From an uncultured Collinsella sp. (GTDB taxonomy: Bacteria > Actinomycetota > Coriobacteriia > Coriobacteriales > Coriobacteriaceae), in the NCBI GenBank assembly GCA_902490325.1, contig CABUDJ010000020.1:1-29110 (forward strand): a DNA stretch of 29,110 nt. The letters run 5' to 3'. Both the position numbers and the translations under genes were made by a program. Positions 1 through 7,600 of this stretch are shown here, piece after piece. The notes under the pieces are model-generated. The model searched no databases. It worked only from the letters and a program-made list of their open reading frames with translations, and was not told the DNA's origin. Numbering within the stretch: position 1 is the stretch's first letter; each line of letters opens with the position of its first letter.

Positions 1-93
1 CATCCTCTGGACCGTGTCCCGCTCGTGCCTCGTGAGCCTTCCGTAGGCCCTCGGGGCCGCTTTCGCGGAACCCTTCTTCCTCTTTCCGGACAT
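1..93 (-). CDS. IS30-like transposase, N-terminal part only (runs off left edge)
   Basis: Reading the minus strand from an ATG at 93 gives 31 codons open to the window edge. A lysine-rich start is followed by Y-G-R-L-T-R-H-E-R-D-T-V-Q-R-M. This resembles the N-terminal helix-turn-helix start of IS30-family transposases (pattern R-L-T-x-x-E-R). A good Shine-Dalgarno (GGAGGA) lies 5 bases upstream of the ATG. The protein would bind the IS ends and catalyse transposition. Only the first tenth or so is present, so the DDE catalytic core cannot be checked, and another HTH transposase family is possible. The IS end should lie between 94 and about 210, where a long palindrome sits. Confidence 0.55.
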   Translation of the reverse strand, partial: MSGKRKKGSAKAAPRAYGRLTRHERDTVQRM

Positions 94-145
94 GCCGTCC
101 TCCGATCTCCCGGGGCCGGCCGGTCCGGCCCTCAGGGTATCGGGT

Positions 146-183
146 TCCCACATTCATCCGCACATGTGCGGATGAATGTGGGA
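146..183. repeat. 38-bp perfect palindrome next to the IS start
   Basis: The two 19-bp halves are exact reverse complements meeting at 164/165 (core CGCACATGTGCG). The outer part contains TTCATCCG and CGGATGAA. A further copy of CGGATGAA follows at 190-197, 21 bp after the one at 169-176. It lies about 50 bp upstream of the transposase start, where an IS terminus would be expected. It may be part of the IS end, a palindromic insertion target (IS30 elements are known to favour these), or an operator. The sequence does not separate these options. Confidence 0.6.
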
Positions 184-267
184 GGTGTTCGGATGAAGTT
201 GATAATCAAGGCTACGGACTAGTTGCTGCGTAGAGCGTGCGTAGCCGCCCGCGCGGCTTTGCCGTGA

Positions 268-276
268 TGGTATAGT
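268..276 (+). promoter_or_regulatory. Extended -10 promoter of the phospholipase-like gene
   Basis: TGG followed by TATAGT (271-276) forms an extended -10 element 26 bases before the chosen ATG at 302. No convincing -35 is seen. Between the palindrome and this element (184-267) there is only a weak inverted repeat (GGCTACG with CGTAGCC) and no gene. Confidence 0.4.
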
Positions 277-301
277 TATCCAGGTTTTTATGGGGGTGGC
301 T

Positions 302-1150
302 ATGCCAAGCTGGAACATTCATATCGCTCAGACGGAGCGTTTGCTGGAGCGCACCGGTGCGCTTGCCAATAGCGTGCGCGATCGCAATGCCTTTTTGTTT
401 GGCTGCGTGGTTCCGGATATCTTCGTGGGCTATATGGTCCCTGGCATCGCCGATCCCATCCCGTACCGCATTACGCACTTTGCCAAGCCTGAGCCCATCC
501 CAAAGCCTCGTGAGCATGAGTTCTGGGATACCTATGTGGCACCGTTGCTTAAAAGTTCGCCCATCGGTGCGCCAGCCGCGGCGACCTCGATTATCGAGGA
601 ACGCGAGCGACTGAACCGCGTGCACTATCCCCAGCGCTACAAGGATGCCGAGCCGGTTGCCGGTCCCGGCGCCTGTGAGTTCTCGCTTGCGTCCGAGGAC
701 GTGGCGCAGTCGTTGCTCGATTTGACACTGGGTGTCTGGTCGCATCTGGTGGCCGATACCGTATGGAATACGCGCGTGAATCAGTACCTGGAGGTGCACG
801 GCGGCAAGCCGTGCGAGGAGTTCCGCATTAAAAAGCAAGGCGACTTTGACTGGTTTGGCAAGACGCTGGGCATTGTTTCCATCCCGCGTGCGACCGATCG
901 CCTGTATACCGCTGCGACGCGTTTTGGGCAGTATCCCATCCATAAAGAATATGTGCTCAAGACCATCGGCGTCATGCACGAGATTGTACGCGAAAACCCC
1001 GGTGAGCCCGACCATCCGCCATACCGCCTGCTAACCGAGGAGTTTTTCGATGCAACGTTTACCGAGGTCATCGAGCTGACCGAGGCGGGATTTGCGACTC
1101 GCGTTGCTGCTTCTGGCGTTCCCGCAGTCCCCCTGATTGCTAGCTGCTAG
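302..1150 (+). CDS. Zinc-dependent phospholipase C-like protein
   Basis: This 282-residue protein resembles the zinc-dependent phospholipase C family (PF00882), all-alpha proteins that bind zinc through His and Asp and hydrolyse phosphate esters. It starts M-P-S-W-N-I-H-I, with His7 near the N-terminus as in the family. Asp39 in V-V-P-D-I, His59 in I-T-H-F and the W-S-H-L-V-A-D motif (His148, Asp152) are the likely metal ligands. There is no signal peptide, so it is probably cytoplasmic, unlike classical secreted phospholipases C. The ATG at 302 is preferred over the in-frame ATG at 290, because a G-rich Shine-Dalgarno lies at 292-299 and homologues tend to begin close to this tryptophan. It stands alone, convergent with pyk. 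The true substrate is unknown. Confidence 0.7.
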   Translation: MPSWNIHIAQTERLLERTGALANSVRDRNAFLFGCVVPDIFVGYMVPGIADPIPYRITHFAKPEPIPKPREHEFWDTYVAPLLKSSPIGAPAAATSIIEERERLNRVHYPQRYKDAEPVAGPGACEFSLASEDVAQSLLDLTLGVWSHLVADTVWNTRVNQYLEVHGGKPCEEFRIKKQGDFDWFGKTLGIVSIPRATDRLYTAATRFGQYPIHKEYVLKTIGVMHEIVRENPGEPDHPPYRLLTEEFFDATFTEVIELTEAGFATRVAASGVPAVPLIASC

Positions 1151-1251
1151 CCGGCCGGCTTAACGGTGAACAGTTCATCCCAATTGACCAACAGCTCCCG
1201 TCGCAGGGCGTCTTCGGTGGTACGCTCGGTATCGGAAAGGTTCGCGACTGA
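1147..1251 (-). pseudogene. Possible C-terminal remnant of a lost gene
   Basis: On the minus strand an open frame without a start codon ends at 1147. It reads like a genuine protein tail (L-S-D-T-E-R-T-T-E-D-A-L-R-R-E-L, then L-V-N-W-D-E-L-F-T-V). A stop codon (1252-1254) interrupts it upstream, and no ATG, GTG or TTG with a Shine-Dalgarno is present. The amino-acid composition looks protein-like, but I do not recognise the family. It could be a decayed gene or chance. Confidence 0.25.
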
Positions 1252-1287
1252 TCACAAATCGATAAAGCGGCATATGAAGTAGGTCCT

Positions 1288-1325
1288 AAAAAAGGGCCCG
1301 GAAGGCAAAGCCTTCCGGGCCCTTT
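1288..1325 (-). terminator. Terminator of pyk
   Basis: A 16-bp perfect GC-rich stem (1291-1306 with 1310-1325) has a 3-base loop. On the minus strand it is followed by a run of T (A-run 1288-1293 on the plus strand). It lies 28 bases beyond the pyk stop. There is no T-run on the plus side, so it serves mainly pyk. Confidence 0.9.
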
Positions 1326-1353
1326 GCAATGCAAGTGTGCTTGCAAGTGCGAT

Positions 1354-2814
1354 TTAGCGCACCTGAGCGACGTAAGCGACGTTGGTCGAGGAGACCTTGT
1401 CCTCGAGCTGGACGCTCATGCGGGGATCGCCGGCGGTGGCGACGGTCAGATCGCCGGCCTCGACGTAGCCGAGCTCCTTAGCGGTCTCGATCGCCTTGAC
1501 GATCGTGCCGTTGACGGTGCCCTGGGTAATCTCGGCCTGGTGCGGGATAACGCCCCAGTACATAATCATCTGCTGGACGGCCCACTCGTGGCGGGAGAAC
1601 GCGCAGATCGGCATGTTGGGACGGAAATGCGAGATCAGGCGAGCGGTACGACCGGTGGTCGTCGGCACGGTGATGCACTTGGCGCCAACGGTGGTAGCCA
1701 TGTTCACAGCGGACATACCCACAACGTTGTTGACGACGCGGGTGCCGTGAGCATCGGCCGGAACCTCGAGCGGAGCGTGAGCCGGGAGGTACTTCTCGGT
1801 CTCGAGAGCAATGCTGGCCTGCATCTTGACGGCTTCAACCGGGTACTTACCGGCAGCGGACTCGCCGGACAGCATGACGGCGTCGGTGCCGTCGTAAATG
1901 GCGTTAGCAACGTCGGCAACCTCGGCGCGCGTCGGGCGCGGGTTCTGCTGCATGGAGTCGAGCATCTGCGTAGCGGTGATAACGGGCTTGTAGGCCGCGT
2001 TGCACTTGGCGATGATCTCCTTCTGGATGTGCGGAACGAGCTCGGGCTTGATCTCGATGCCCAGGTCGCCACGGGCGACCATGATGCCATCGGAAGCCTC
2101 GAGGATCTCGTCGAAGTTCTCGACGCCCAGGGCGCACTCGATCTTCGGGAAGATCGTCACGTGCTCGCCGCCGTTCTCGCGGCAAAGCTCGCGGATGCCG
2201 CGGACGGACTCGCCGTCACGGATGAAGGAAGCGGCGATGTAGTCGATGTTCTCGGTCAGGCCAAAGAGGATGTCCTGACGATCGCGCTCGGTGATGGCGG
2301 GCAGCGAGATATTGACGTTGGGCATGTTGACGCCCTTGCGCTCGCCGATCAGGCCGTCGTTCTTGACGACGCAGGTCATGTCCTGGCCGTCGACGGACTC
2401 GACCTCGAGGGCGACCAGGCCGTCATCGATCAGGATGAGGGAGCCCTTCTCGACCTCGGAGGGCAGAGCCAGGTAGTCGAGGGAGATGTGCTCAGAGGTG
2501 CCGTGGAAATCCTCGGACGTGGGCTGAGCGGTGACGACGATCTTATCGCCGGTCTTGACGGCAACCTTCTTGCCGTCGACCAGAAGGCCGGTGCGGACCT
2601 CGGGGCCCTTGGTGTCGAGCAGGATGCCGACGGGCAGACCGAGCTCCTTGGAAATACGACGGACGCGCTCGATGCGACCGTGGTGCTCGTCGTAGGATCC
2701 GTGCGAGAAGTTAAAACGGGCGACGTTCATGCCCGCCTTGATCATCTCGCGGATGGTCTCGTCGCTATCGCAGGCGGGACCCATGGTGCATACAATCTTG
2801 GTGCGCTTGTACAT
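1354..2814 (-). CDS. pyk: Pyruvate kinase
   Basis: Pyruvate kinase transfers phosphate from phosphoenolpyruvate to ADP in the last step of glycolysis. The 486 residues match the usual bacterial length. The N-terminus T-K-I-V-C-T-M-G-P-A and the segment N-V-A-R-F-N-F-S-H-G are the family's substrate and nucleotide-binding start. Other hallmarks are L-L-D-T-K-G-P-E-V-R-T, F-P-K-I-E (catalytic lysine) and M-V-A-R-G-D-L-G-I-E. T-A-T-Q-M-L-D-S-M and S-G-E-S-A-A-G-K-Y-P complete the barrel. The C-terminal regulatory domain is present. The ATG at 2814 has a Shine-Dalgarno (TGGAGG) 7 bases upstream. It is a single-gene unit with its own promoter and terminator, divergent from the ATPase gene. Confidence 0.97.
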   Translation of the reverse strand: MYKRTKIVCTMGPACDSDETIREMIKAGMNVARFNFSHGSYDEHHGRIERVRRISKELGLPVGILLDTKGPEVRTGLLVDGKKVAVKTGDKIVVTAQPTSEDFHGTSEHISLDYLALPSEVEKGSLILIDDGLVALEVESVDGQDMTCVVKNDGLIGERKGVNMPNVNISLPAITERDRQDILFGLTENIDYIAASFIRDGESVRGIRELCRENGGEHVTIFPKIECALGVENFDEILEASDGIMVARGDLGIEIKPELVPHIQKEIIAKCNAAYKPVITATQMLDSMQQNPRPTRAEVADVANAIYDGTDAVMLSGESAAGKYPVEAVKMQASIALETEKYLPAHAPLEVPADAHGTRVVNNVVGMSAVNMATTVGAKCITVPTTTGRTARLISHFRPNMPICAFSRHEWAVQQMIMYWGVIPHQAEITQGTVNGTIVKAIETAKELGYVEAGDLTVATAGDPRMSVQLEDKVSSTNVAYVAQVR

Positions 2815-2877
2815 TCAGACCTCCATCTGACATCGTCTTGCGCTGATAGATAAACCATAAGAAATAAAACCGAGATG

Positions 2878-2883
2878 ATTATA
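2878..2883 (-). promoter_or_regulatory. pyk -10 element
   Basis: The minus strand carries a perfect TATAAT 63 bases before the pyk start. No good -35 is found 16-18 bases further upstream, so activator dependence or a weak -35 is possible. Confidence 0.45.
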
Positions 2884-3108
2884 ACGAAATGCCGACCGAA
2901 TACCCCAAAAAATCGACCGTATGCCGAAATGGAAGTTCATTTTTTGCGGGAAAAACGGTATATGAAAAATCTTTACCAACCACTCCAACCGCTGCTATCT
3001 GGGCGATATGTCAGTTTGGCGATGTGCCGAAGAAAAAACGTTTTACCAATGTTGAGCATCACACGGTCTGCACCGTTGCGTGCGGACCATATTTCCAAAC
3101 CGATTGTT
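2884..3108. other. Gene-free, relatively AT-rich stretch between pyk and ATPase promoters
   Basis: About 225 bases with lower GC than the genes around it and several A/T runs. Two overlapping open frames (2875-3177, 2889-3116) have no Shine-Dalgarno and an un-protein-like composition, so no gene is called. It may hold regulator sites, but I see no clear repeat. Confidence 0.5.
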
Positions 3109-3138
3109 TTGGCTAGACGCGTCGCTTTGGGGTACCAT
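3109..3138 (+). promoter_or_regulatory. Candidate promoter of the P-type ATPase gene
   Basis: TTGGCT (3109-3114) and TACCAT (3133-3138) are spaced by 18 bases. Transcription would start near 3145, giving a leader of about 110 bases before the ATG at 3257. The match to consensus is moderate. Confidence 0.4.
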
Positions 3139-3152
3139 AGCTCCACTATCAA

Positions 3153-3249
3153 CTGCCGCTCAGCACGGCAGCCTTGATGAGCCCTTGCCCTTCTCCTGGG
3201 AATTATGATCGGGCATCAATCTGCTGAGTGGCCCGAATCCCAGGAGGGG
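3153..3249 (+). promoter_or_regulatory. Structured leader that can mask the ATPase ribosome-binding site
   Basis: A small hairpin (3153-3158 with 3166-3171) is followed by a strong stem pairing 3193-3201 with 3238-3246 (9 bp, extendable by wobble and C-G pairs to 3190/3249). An inner 6-bp stem (3209-3214 with 3231-3236) has a 16-base loop. The 3' arm contains the Shine-Dalgarno AGGAGGGG (3242-3249), so this fold would block translation. The segment 3175-3184 can instead pair with 3211-3218, which breaks the inner stem. This is the layout of a bistable translational switch. I could not match it to the yybP-ykoY, M-box or NiCo consensus from memory. Confidence 0.45.
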
Positions 3250-3256
3250 ACTCTAT

Positions 3257-5938
3257 ATGCAAAAGGAATACCTGTCCGCCGCGGCGGAGGTGCTCAGCGA
3301 CCAAGGTGTCGATGAGAACCTCGGCCTGAGCAACGACGAGGCGTTGTCGCGCCTCGCCAAGACAGGCCCTAACAAGCTCGAGGAAGCTGAGAAGACGCCG
3401 CTGTGGAAGCGTTTCTTTGAACAGATGGCTGACCCTATGGTCATCATGCTGATCGTTGCCGCCGTCATCAGTGCGCTCACGGGCATGGTCAAGGGCGAGC
3501 CCGACTTTGCCGATGTTGCCATCATCATGTTCGTCGTTATCGTCAACTCGGTGCTGGGTGTGGTCCAGGAGGCTAAAAGCGAGGAGGCCCTCGAGGCCCT
3601 GCAGGAGATGAGCGCGGCGCAGTCCAAGGTGCTGCGCGACGGCAAGCTCGTGCACCTGCCGAGCGCCGAGCTCGTGCCCGGTGACGTGATCATGCTCGAG
3701 GCGGGCGACTCCGTCCCGGCCGACTGCCGCGTGCTCGAGAGCGCCACGATGAAGATCGAGGAGGCCGCCCTTACCGGCGAGTCTGTGCCCGTAGAGAAGC
3801 ACGCCAACGTGATCGAGCTCGCTGCGGGCACCGATGACGTGCCGCTCGGCGACCGTAAGAACATGTGCTATATGGGCTCCACCGTCGTGTACGGCCGTGG
3901 TCGCGCCGTCGTGGTCGGCACCGGCATGAACACCGAGATGGGCAAGATCGCCGGCGCCCTGGCCGAGGCCAAGGAAGAGCTCACGCCGTTGCAAGTGAAG
4001 CTCGCCGAGCTCAGCCGCATCCTTACCATTATGGTTATCGTCATCTGCGTCGTCATCTTTGGCGTTGATATCATCCGCCACGGCGTGGGCAACGTTCTTA
4101 CCGACCCGACCGCCCTGCTCGATACCTTTATGGTCGCCGTCTCGCTCGCCGTCGCTGCCATCCCCGAGGGCCTGGTCGCCGTCGTGACCATCGTGCTATC
4201 GCTTGGCGTGACCAAGATGGCTAAGCGCCAGGCAATCATCCGCAAGCTCTCTGCCGTCGAGACTCTCGGCTGCACGCAGACCATCTGCTCCGACAAGACC
4301 GGTACCCTTACCCAAAACAAGATGACCGTCGTCAAGCACGAGCTCGCTGCGCCTAAGGAGAAGTTCCTGGCCGGTATGGCCCTTTGCTCCGATGCCCAGT
4401 GGGACGAGGAGCTGGGCGAGGCCGTGGGCGAGCCGACCGAGTGCGCGCTCGTCAACGACGCCGGCAAGGCTGGCCTCACCGGCCTGACTGCCGAGCATCC
4501 GCGCGTGGGCGAGGCCCCGTTCGACTCGGGCCGCAAGATGATGTCCGTGATCGTCGAGACCCTGGATGGCGAGTACGAGCAGTACACCAAGGGCGCGCCC
4601 GACGTGGTGATCGGCCTGTGCACCCATATCTACGAGGGCGAAAAGGTCGTCCCGCTGACCGAGGAGCGTCGCGCCGAGCTCGTGGCCGCCAACAAGGCCA
4701 TGGCCGACGAGGCTCTGCGCGTGCTGGCGCTGGCAAGCCGCACCTACACCGAGGTCCCGAGCGACTGCAGCCCCGCTGCGCTCGAGCACGACCTGGTCTT
4801 CTGCGGCCTGTCCGGCATGATTGACCCTGTCCGCCCCGAGGTCGCCGACGCCATCCGCGAGGCGCACGATGCCGGTATCCGCACCGTCATGATCACGGGC
4901 GACCACATCGACACCGCCGTGGCCATCGCCAAGCAGCTGGGCATCGTCACCGATCGCAGCCATGCCATCACCGGTGCCGACCTCGATCGCATGAGCGACG
5001 AGGAGCTCGACGCGCACATCGAGGACTACGGCGTGTACGCCCGCGTCCAACCCGAGCACAAGACACGCATCGTCGAGGCTTGGAAGTCGCGCGACCAGAT
5101 CGTGGCCATGACGGGCGATGGCGTCAACGACGCCCCGTCCATCAAGCGCGCCGACATTGGCGTTGGTATGGGCATCACCGGTACCGACGTCACCAAGAAC
5201 GTCGCCGACATGGTACTTGCCGATGACAACTTCGCTACCATCATCGGCGCCTGCGAAGAAGGTCGTCGCATCTACGACAACATCCGCAAGGTCATCCAGT
5301 TCCTGCTTTCGGCTAACCTTGCCGAGGTCTTCTCGGTGTTTATCGCCACGCTCATCGGCTTTACCATCTTCCAGCCGGTGCAGCTGCTGTGGGTGAACCT
5401 GGTCACCGACTGCTTCCCCGCGCTCGCGTTGGGCATGGAGGACGCCGAGGGCGACATCATGAAGCGCAAGCCGCGCAACGCCAAGGACGGTGTCTTTGCC
5501 GGACATATGGGCCTGGACTGTGTGGTCCAGGGCCTGATCATCACCGTGCTGGTGCTGGCGAGCTTCTTTGTGGGCGTGTACTTTGACATGGGCTACATCC
5601 ACATCGCCGATATGATCGCCGGCAATGCCGACGAGGAAGGCGTGATGATGGCGTTCATCACGCTCAACATGGTCGAGATTTTCCACTGCTTCAATATGCG
5701 CAGCCGTCGTGCGTCGCTGTTCACCATGAAGAAGCAGAACAAGTGGCTGTGGGCTTCCGCCGCGCTGGCGCTGGTGCTGACGGTGATCGTAACCGTGCAG
5801 CCGACGCTTGCCGAGATGTTCTTTGGCCCCGTGACGCTTGAGCTCAAGGGCGTTGTCGCTGCCCTGGGCCTGGCCTTCCTGATCATCCCGCTGATGGAGA
5901 TCTACAAGGCGATCATGCGCGCGGTCGAGAAGGAGTAA
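3257..5938 (+). CDS. P2-type cation (calcium-type) ATPase
   Basis: A membrane pump of 893 residues that uses ATP to move cations, most likely Ca2+, out of the cell. The order is an N-terminal cation ATPase domain, then TM pairs and the actuator domain with T-G-E-S (173-176). P-E-G-L lies in TM4 (303-306), the phosphorylated Asp346 in D-K-T-G-T-L-T, the nucleotide domain follows, and T-G-D-G-V-N-D-A-P is at 619-627. The six-helix C-terminal part includes L-L-W-V-N-L-V-T-D, which keeps the Asn and Asp that bind Ca2+ in SERCA TM6. Length and motifs fit P2A/PMCA-like bacterial pumps. Mn2+ or another divalent ion cannot be excluded. It is a single gene with a structured leader and its own terminator at 6083. 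Confidence 0.92.
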   Translation: MQKEYLSAAAEVLSDQGVDENLGLSNDEALSRLAKTGPNKLEEAEKTPLWKRFFEQMADPMVIMLIVAAVISALTGMVKGEPDFADVAIIMFVVIVNSVLGVVQEAKSEEALEALQEMSAAQSKVLRDGKLVHLPSAELVPGDVIMLEAGDSVPADCRVLESATMKIEEAALTGESVPVEKHANVIELAAGTDDVPLGDRKNMCYMGSTVVYGRGRAVVVGTGMNTEMGKIAGALAEAKEELTPLQVKLAELSRILTIMVIVICVVIFGVDIIRHGVGNVLTDPTALLDTFMVAVSLAVAAIPEGLVAVVTIVLSLGVTKMAKRQAIIRKLSAVETLGCTQTICSDKTGTLTQNKMTVVKHELAAPKEKFLAGMALCSDAQWDEELGEAVGEPTECALVNDAGKAGLTGLTAEHPRVGEAPFDSGRKMMSVIVETLDGEYEQYTKGAPDVVIGLCTHIYEGEKVVPLTEERRAELVAANKAMADEALRVLALASRTYTEVPSDCSPAALEHDLVFCGLSGMIDPVRPEVADAIREAHDAGIRTVMITGDHIDTAVAIAKQLGIVTDRSHAITGADLDRMSDEELDAHIEDYGVYARVQPEHKTRIVEAWKSRDQIVAMTGDGVNDAPSIKRADIGVGMGITGTDVTKNVADMVLADDNFATIIGACEEGRRIYDNIRKVIQFLLSANLAEVFSVFIATLIGFTIFQPVQLLWVNLVTDCFPALALGMEDAEGDIMKRKPRNAKDGVFAGHMGLDCVVQGLIITVLVLASFFVGVYFDMGYIHIADMIAGNADEEGVMMAFITLNMVEIFHCFNMRSRRASLFTMKKQNKWLWASAALALVLTVIVTVQPTLAEMFFGPVTLELKGVVAALGLAFLIIPLMEIYKAIMRAVEKE

Positions 5939-5947
5939 GTTAACCTG

Positions 5948-6046
5948 TCCGGGCCCGCCCCTGCGTGTTTTCTTCTTCGCTGGTCCTCGCGCTTCGCGCT
6001 GCGGGGTCGCTCGGAAGAAACCCCTCCCGGCGGGCGGGCCTTCGGA
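5948..6046. repeat. Three-tier imperfect palindrome after the ATPase gene
   Basis: The outer arms (5952-5960 with 6032-6040, extended by 5948-5951 with 6043-6046 across a TT bulge) are GC-rich. The middle arms pair TTTCTTC (5969-5975) with GAAGAAA (6014-6020). The inner hairpin is CGCG-CTT-CGCG (5988-5998). There is no T-run, so it is not a typical terminator. It looks like an intergenic palindromic repeat, but only one copy is seen in this window. Confidence 0.5.
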
Positions 6047-6082
6047 TAACCTCTCGGGACCATTGGCTGAGGGAAAGTTTGT

Positions 6083-6116
6083 GAGCTGGTCGGGCTTTGC
6101 CCGGCCAGCTCTTTTT
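6083..6116 (+). terminator. Terminator of the ATPase gene
   Basis: A 13-bp stem (GAGCTGGTCGGGC with its partner, one G-T pair) has a TTT loop and is followed by TTTTT at 6112-6116. It lies 145 bases after the ATPase stop and directly before the rsgA leader. Confidence 0.9.
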
Positions 6117-6164
6117 GATTTAAAATACCTGCTCAGTTGTGTGGTTTTGTGCTGGGAGGCATCT

Positions 6165-7349
6165 GTGGGCAAGGCTAAGGCTAAGGCGAAGAAAAAGACG
6201 ACGGGGGCGCGGGCTAAGCGCGATCGTCGTCGGAAGCTCGCGACCGAGGCTCCCGCACCTGCTGAGGAGCTGCTGGCAAGCGTGCCGGGGCTCGACGCGC
6301 TGCAGGATGTTCCGGTGTTTGATGACCTGCCGGTCGATGAAGCTCAGCAGGCTGCCTTTGATGATTTCTGCGCACATGCCGAGGAGCCCGAGCAGATGCA
6401 GCTTGGCGCCGTGGTGCGCTTGGATCGTGGGTTTCCGCTGGTGGCGACTGCCGACGATACCTTCCGCGCCGAGCATGCCGTGGGATTTGCCAAGTCGCGC
6501 GGTGGGGACGAGGTCCTGCTGCCTGCCGTGGGCGATCGTGTGGCGGTGCGCCGCGCTCCCGGGCACGATATGGGCGTGATTGAATGCGTGCTGCCACGCC
6601 GTACGAGCTTTGAGCGTTGGCGCGGCCGTGCCCGCGGAGAGCGCCAGGTGCTCTGCTCCAACGTGGATAGCGTGCTAATCGTGCAGGCGCTCGGTGCCGG
6701 CGAGGTGCTGCTCGACCGTGTGGCGCGTTCGCTGGTATTGGCGCTCGACTGCGATGCCGAGCCGGTGGTGGTACTCACCAAAGCTGACCGCTGCGATGCC
6801 GAGGAACTCGAGCGCGATCTGGACCGCGTGCGCCGCCTGGTGGGTCCGGACGTGCGCGTGATCGTGACGTCCTCTGCCGAGGGCCGCGGCCTAGACGAGG
6901 TCCGTGCCTGCGTGCCTGCCGGGAGCTGCGCCATGATTCTGGGCGAGTCGGGTGCCGGCAAGTCGACGCTGCTCAATGCGCTGCTGGGCCACGATACGTT
7001 GGCGACTGGCGGTGTGCGCGAACGCGACGACCAGGGCCGTCACACTACCGTCGCGCGCGTGATGGTGACGCTGCCGGGCGACGCCGGCGTGATCGCCGAT
7101 GCCCCGGGCCTGCGCAGCCTACCGCTCGTGGGTCACGAGCGGGGACTGGCCCGCGCCTTCCCCGAGATTGTCGAGGCATCGCGCGCGTGCCGGTTTGGCG
7201 ATTGCACGCATACCCATGAGCCGGGTTGCGCCGTTCGCGAGGCCGAGGACGCCGGGCAGATCGATAGCCTGCGTCTGGAAACGTTCCAAAACCTGGCGTC
7301 ATCCATGCGCGTGAGTGCTCAAATGCTCGATCCCGATGTCCATCTGTAA
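6165..7349 (+). CDS. rsgA: Ribosome small subunit-dependent GTPase RsgA
   Basis: RsgA binds the immature 30S subunit and hydrolyses GTP late in its assembly. The 394-residue protein has a basic Lys/Ala/Arg-rich N-terminal tail, an OB-fold domain and a circularly permuted GTPase. T-K-A-D (205-208, G4) comes before G-E-S-G-A-G-K-S-T (260-268, G1), followed by D-A-P-G (G3). The C-terminal zinc site C-R-F-G-D-C-T-H-T-H-E-P-G-C uses Cys342, Cys347, His349 and Cys355. The first 34 codons of the longest frame (from 6063) overlap the upstream terminator, so I chose GTG 6165, which has GGGAGG 7 bases upstream. The start is about 60 residues of low complexity longer than the core family. Confidence 0.93.
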   Translation: MGKAKAKAKKKTTGARAKRDRRRKLATEAPAPAEELLASVPGLDALQDVPVFDDLPVDEAQQAAFDDFCAHAEEPEQMQLGAVVRLDRGFPLVATADDTFRAEHAVGFAKSRGGDEVLLPAVGDRVAVRRAPGHDMGVIECVLPRRTSFERWRGRARGERQVLCSNVDSVLIVQALGAGEVLLDRVARSLVLALDCDAEPVVVLTKADRCDAEELERDLDRVRRLVGPDVRVIVTSSAEGRGLDEVRACVPAGSCAMILGESGAGKSTLLNALLGHDTLATGGVRERDDQGRHTTVARVMVTLPGDAGVIADAPGLRSLPLVGHERGLARAFPEIVEASRACRFGDCTHTHEPGCAVREAEDAGQIDSLRLETFQNLASSMRVSAQMLDPDVHL

Positions 7350-7367
7350 TTGATTTTTCCTATGACA

Positions 7368-7400
7368 GCCGTTTCCCAACTGTTCGGGAGACGGCTTTTT
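7368..7400 (+). terminator. Terminator of rsgA
   Basis: A 10-bp stem (GCCGTTTCCC with GGGAGACGGC, one G-T pair) has an 8-base loop and is followed by TTTTT. It begins 19 bases after the rsgA stop. Confidence 0.88.
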
Positions 7401-7430
7401 GCTGCGGAAAAGCCTCGAAACATGCTGTTT

Positions 7431-7503
7431 GCTGACGTGCTGACCAAAACCTTGCCACGAGCTTGACGGGCTGGTCAGCTTTTGGTCAGCGATTGGTTTG
7501 ACA
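7431..7503 (+). promoter_or_regulatory. Candidate operator cluster and -35 box ahead of the Tad operon
   Basis: Half-sites GCTGAC (7431-7436) and GCTGACCAAAA (7439-7449) face TGGTCAGC (7472-7479) and TTTTGGTCAGC (7480-7490). The 7439-7449 and 7480-7490 copies are perfect inverted 11-mers. A consensus-like TTGACA follows at 7498-7503, but the expected -10 near 7521 is poor. The layout suggests a regulator binding several sites just upstream of a positively controlled promoter. The rest of the gap to 7600 holds no gene. Confidence 0.4.
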
Positions 7504-7600
7504 TCGAAAACCAAGATTGCGATTGCGCCGCTTTGCACTCTGACCGCCCAGACAATGGTGGTACGGGCATTCGCCCGGCACTGCCATGAGAGGAGCGGCC

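Noticed and set aside
25..222. Plus-strand frame of 65 codons over the IS start and palindrome
   Set aside because: It is antisense to the transposase start, has no Shine-Dalgarno, and its sequence is dictated by the palindrome.
1324..2853. Long open frame antisense to pyk
   Set aside because: Its Asp/Val/Leu-rich composition mirrors the codon bias of pyk, the clear gene on the other strand.
2875..3177. Small frames between pyk and the ATPase gene
   Set aside because: No ribosome-binding site and no protein-like pattern; they overlap promoters.
3145..3256. Known yybP-ykoY, M-box or NiCo riboswitch
   Set aside because: I could not find their conserved blocks; only the ribosome-site-masking fold is claimed.
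4196..6172. 658-codon minus-strand frame under the ATPase gene
   Set aside because: It is His/Asp/Val-rich shadow coding; all ATPase motifs are on the plus strand.
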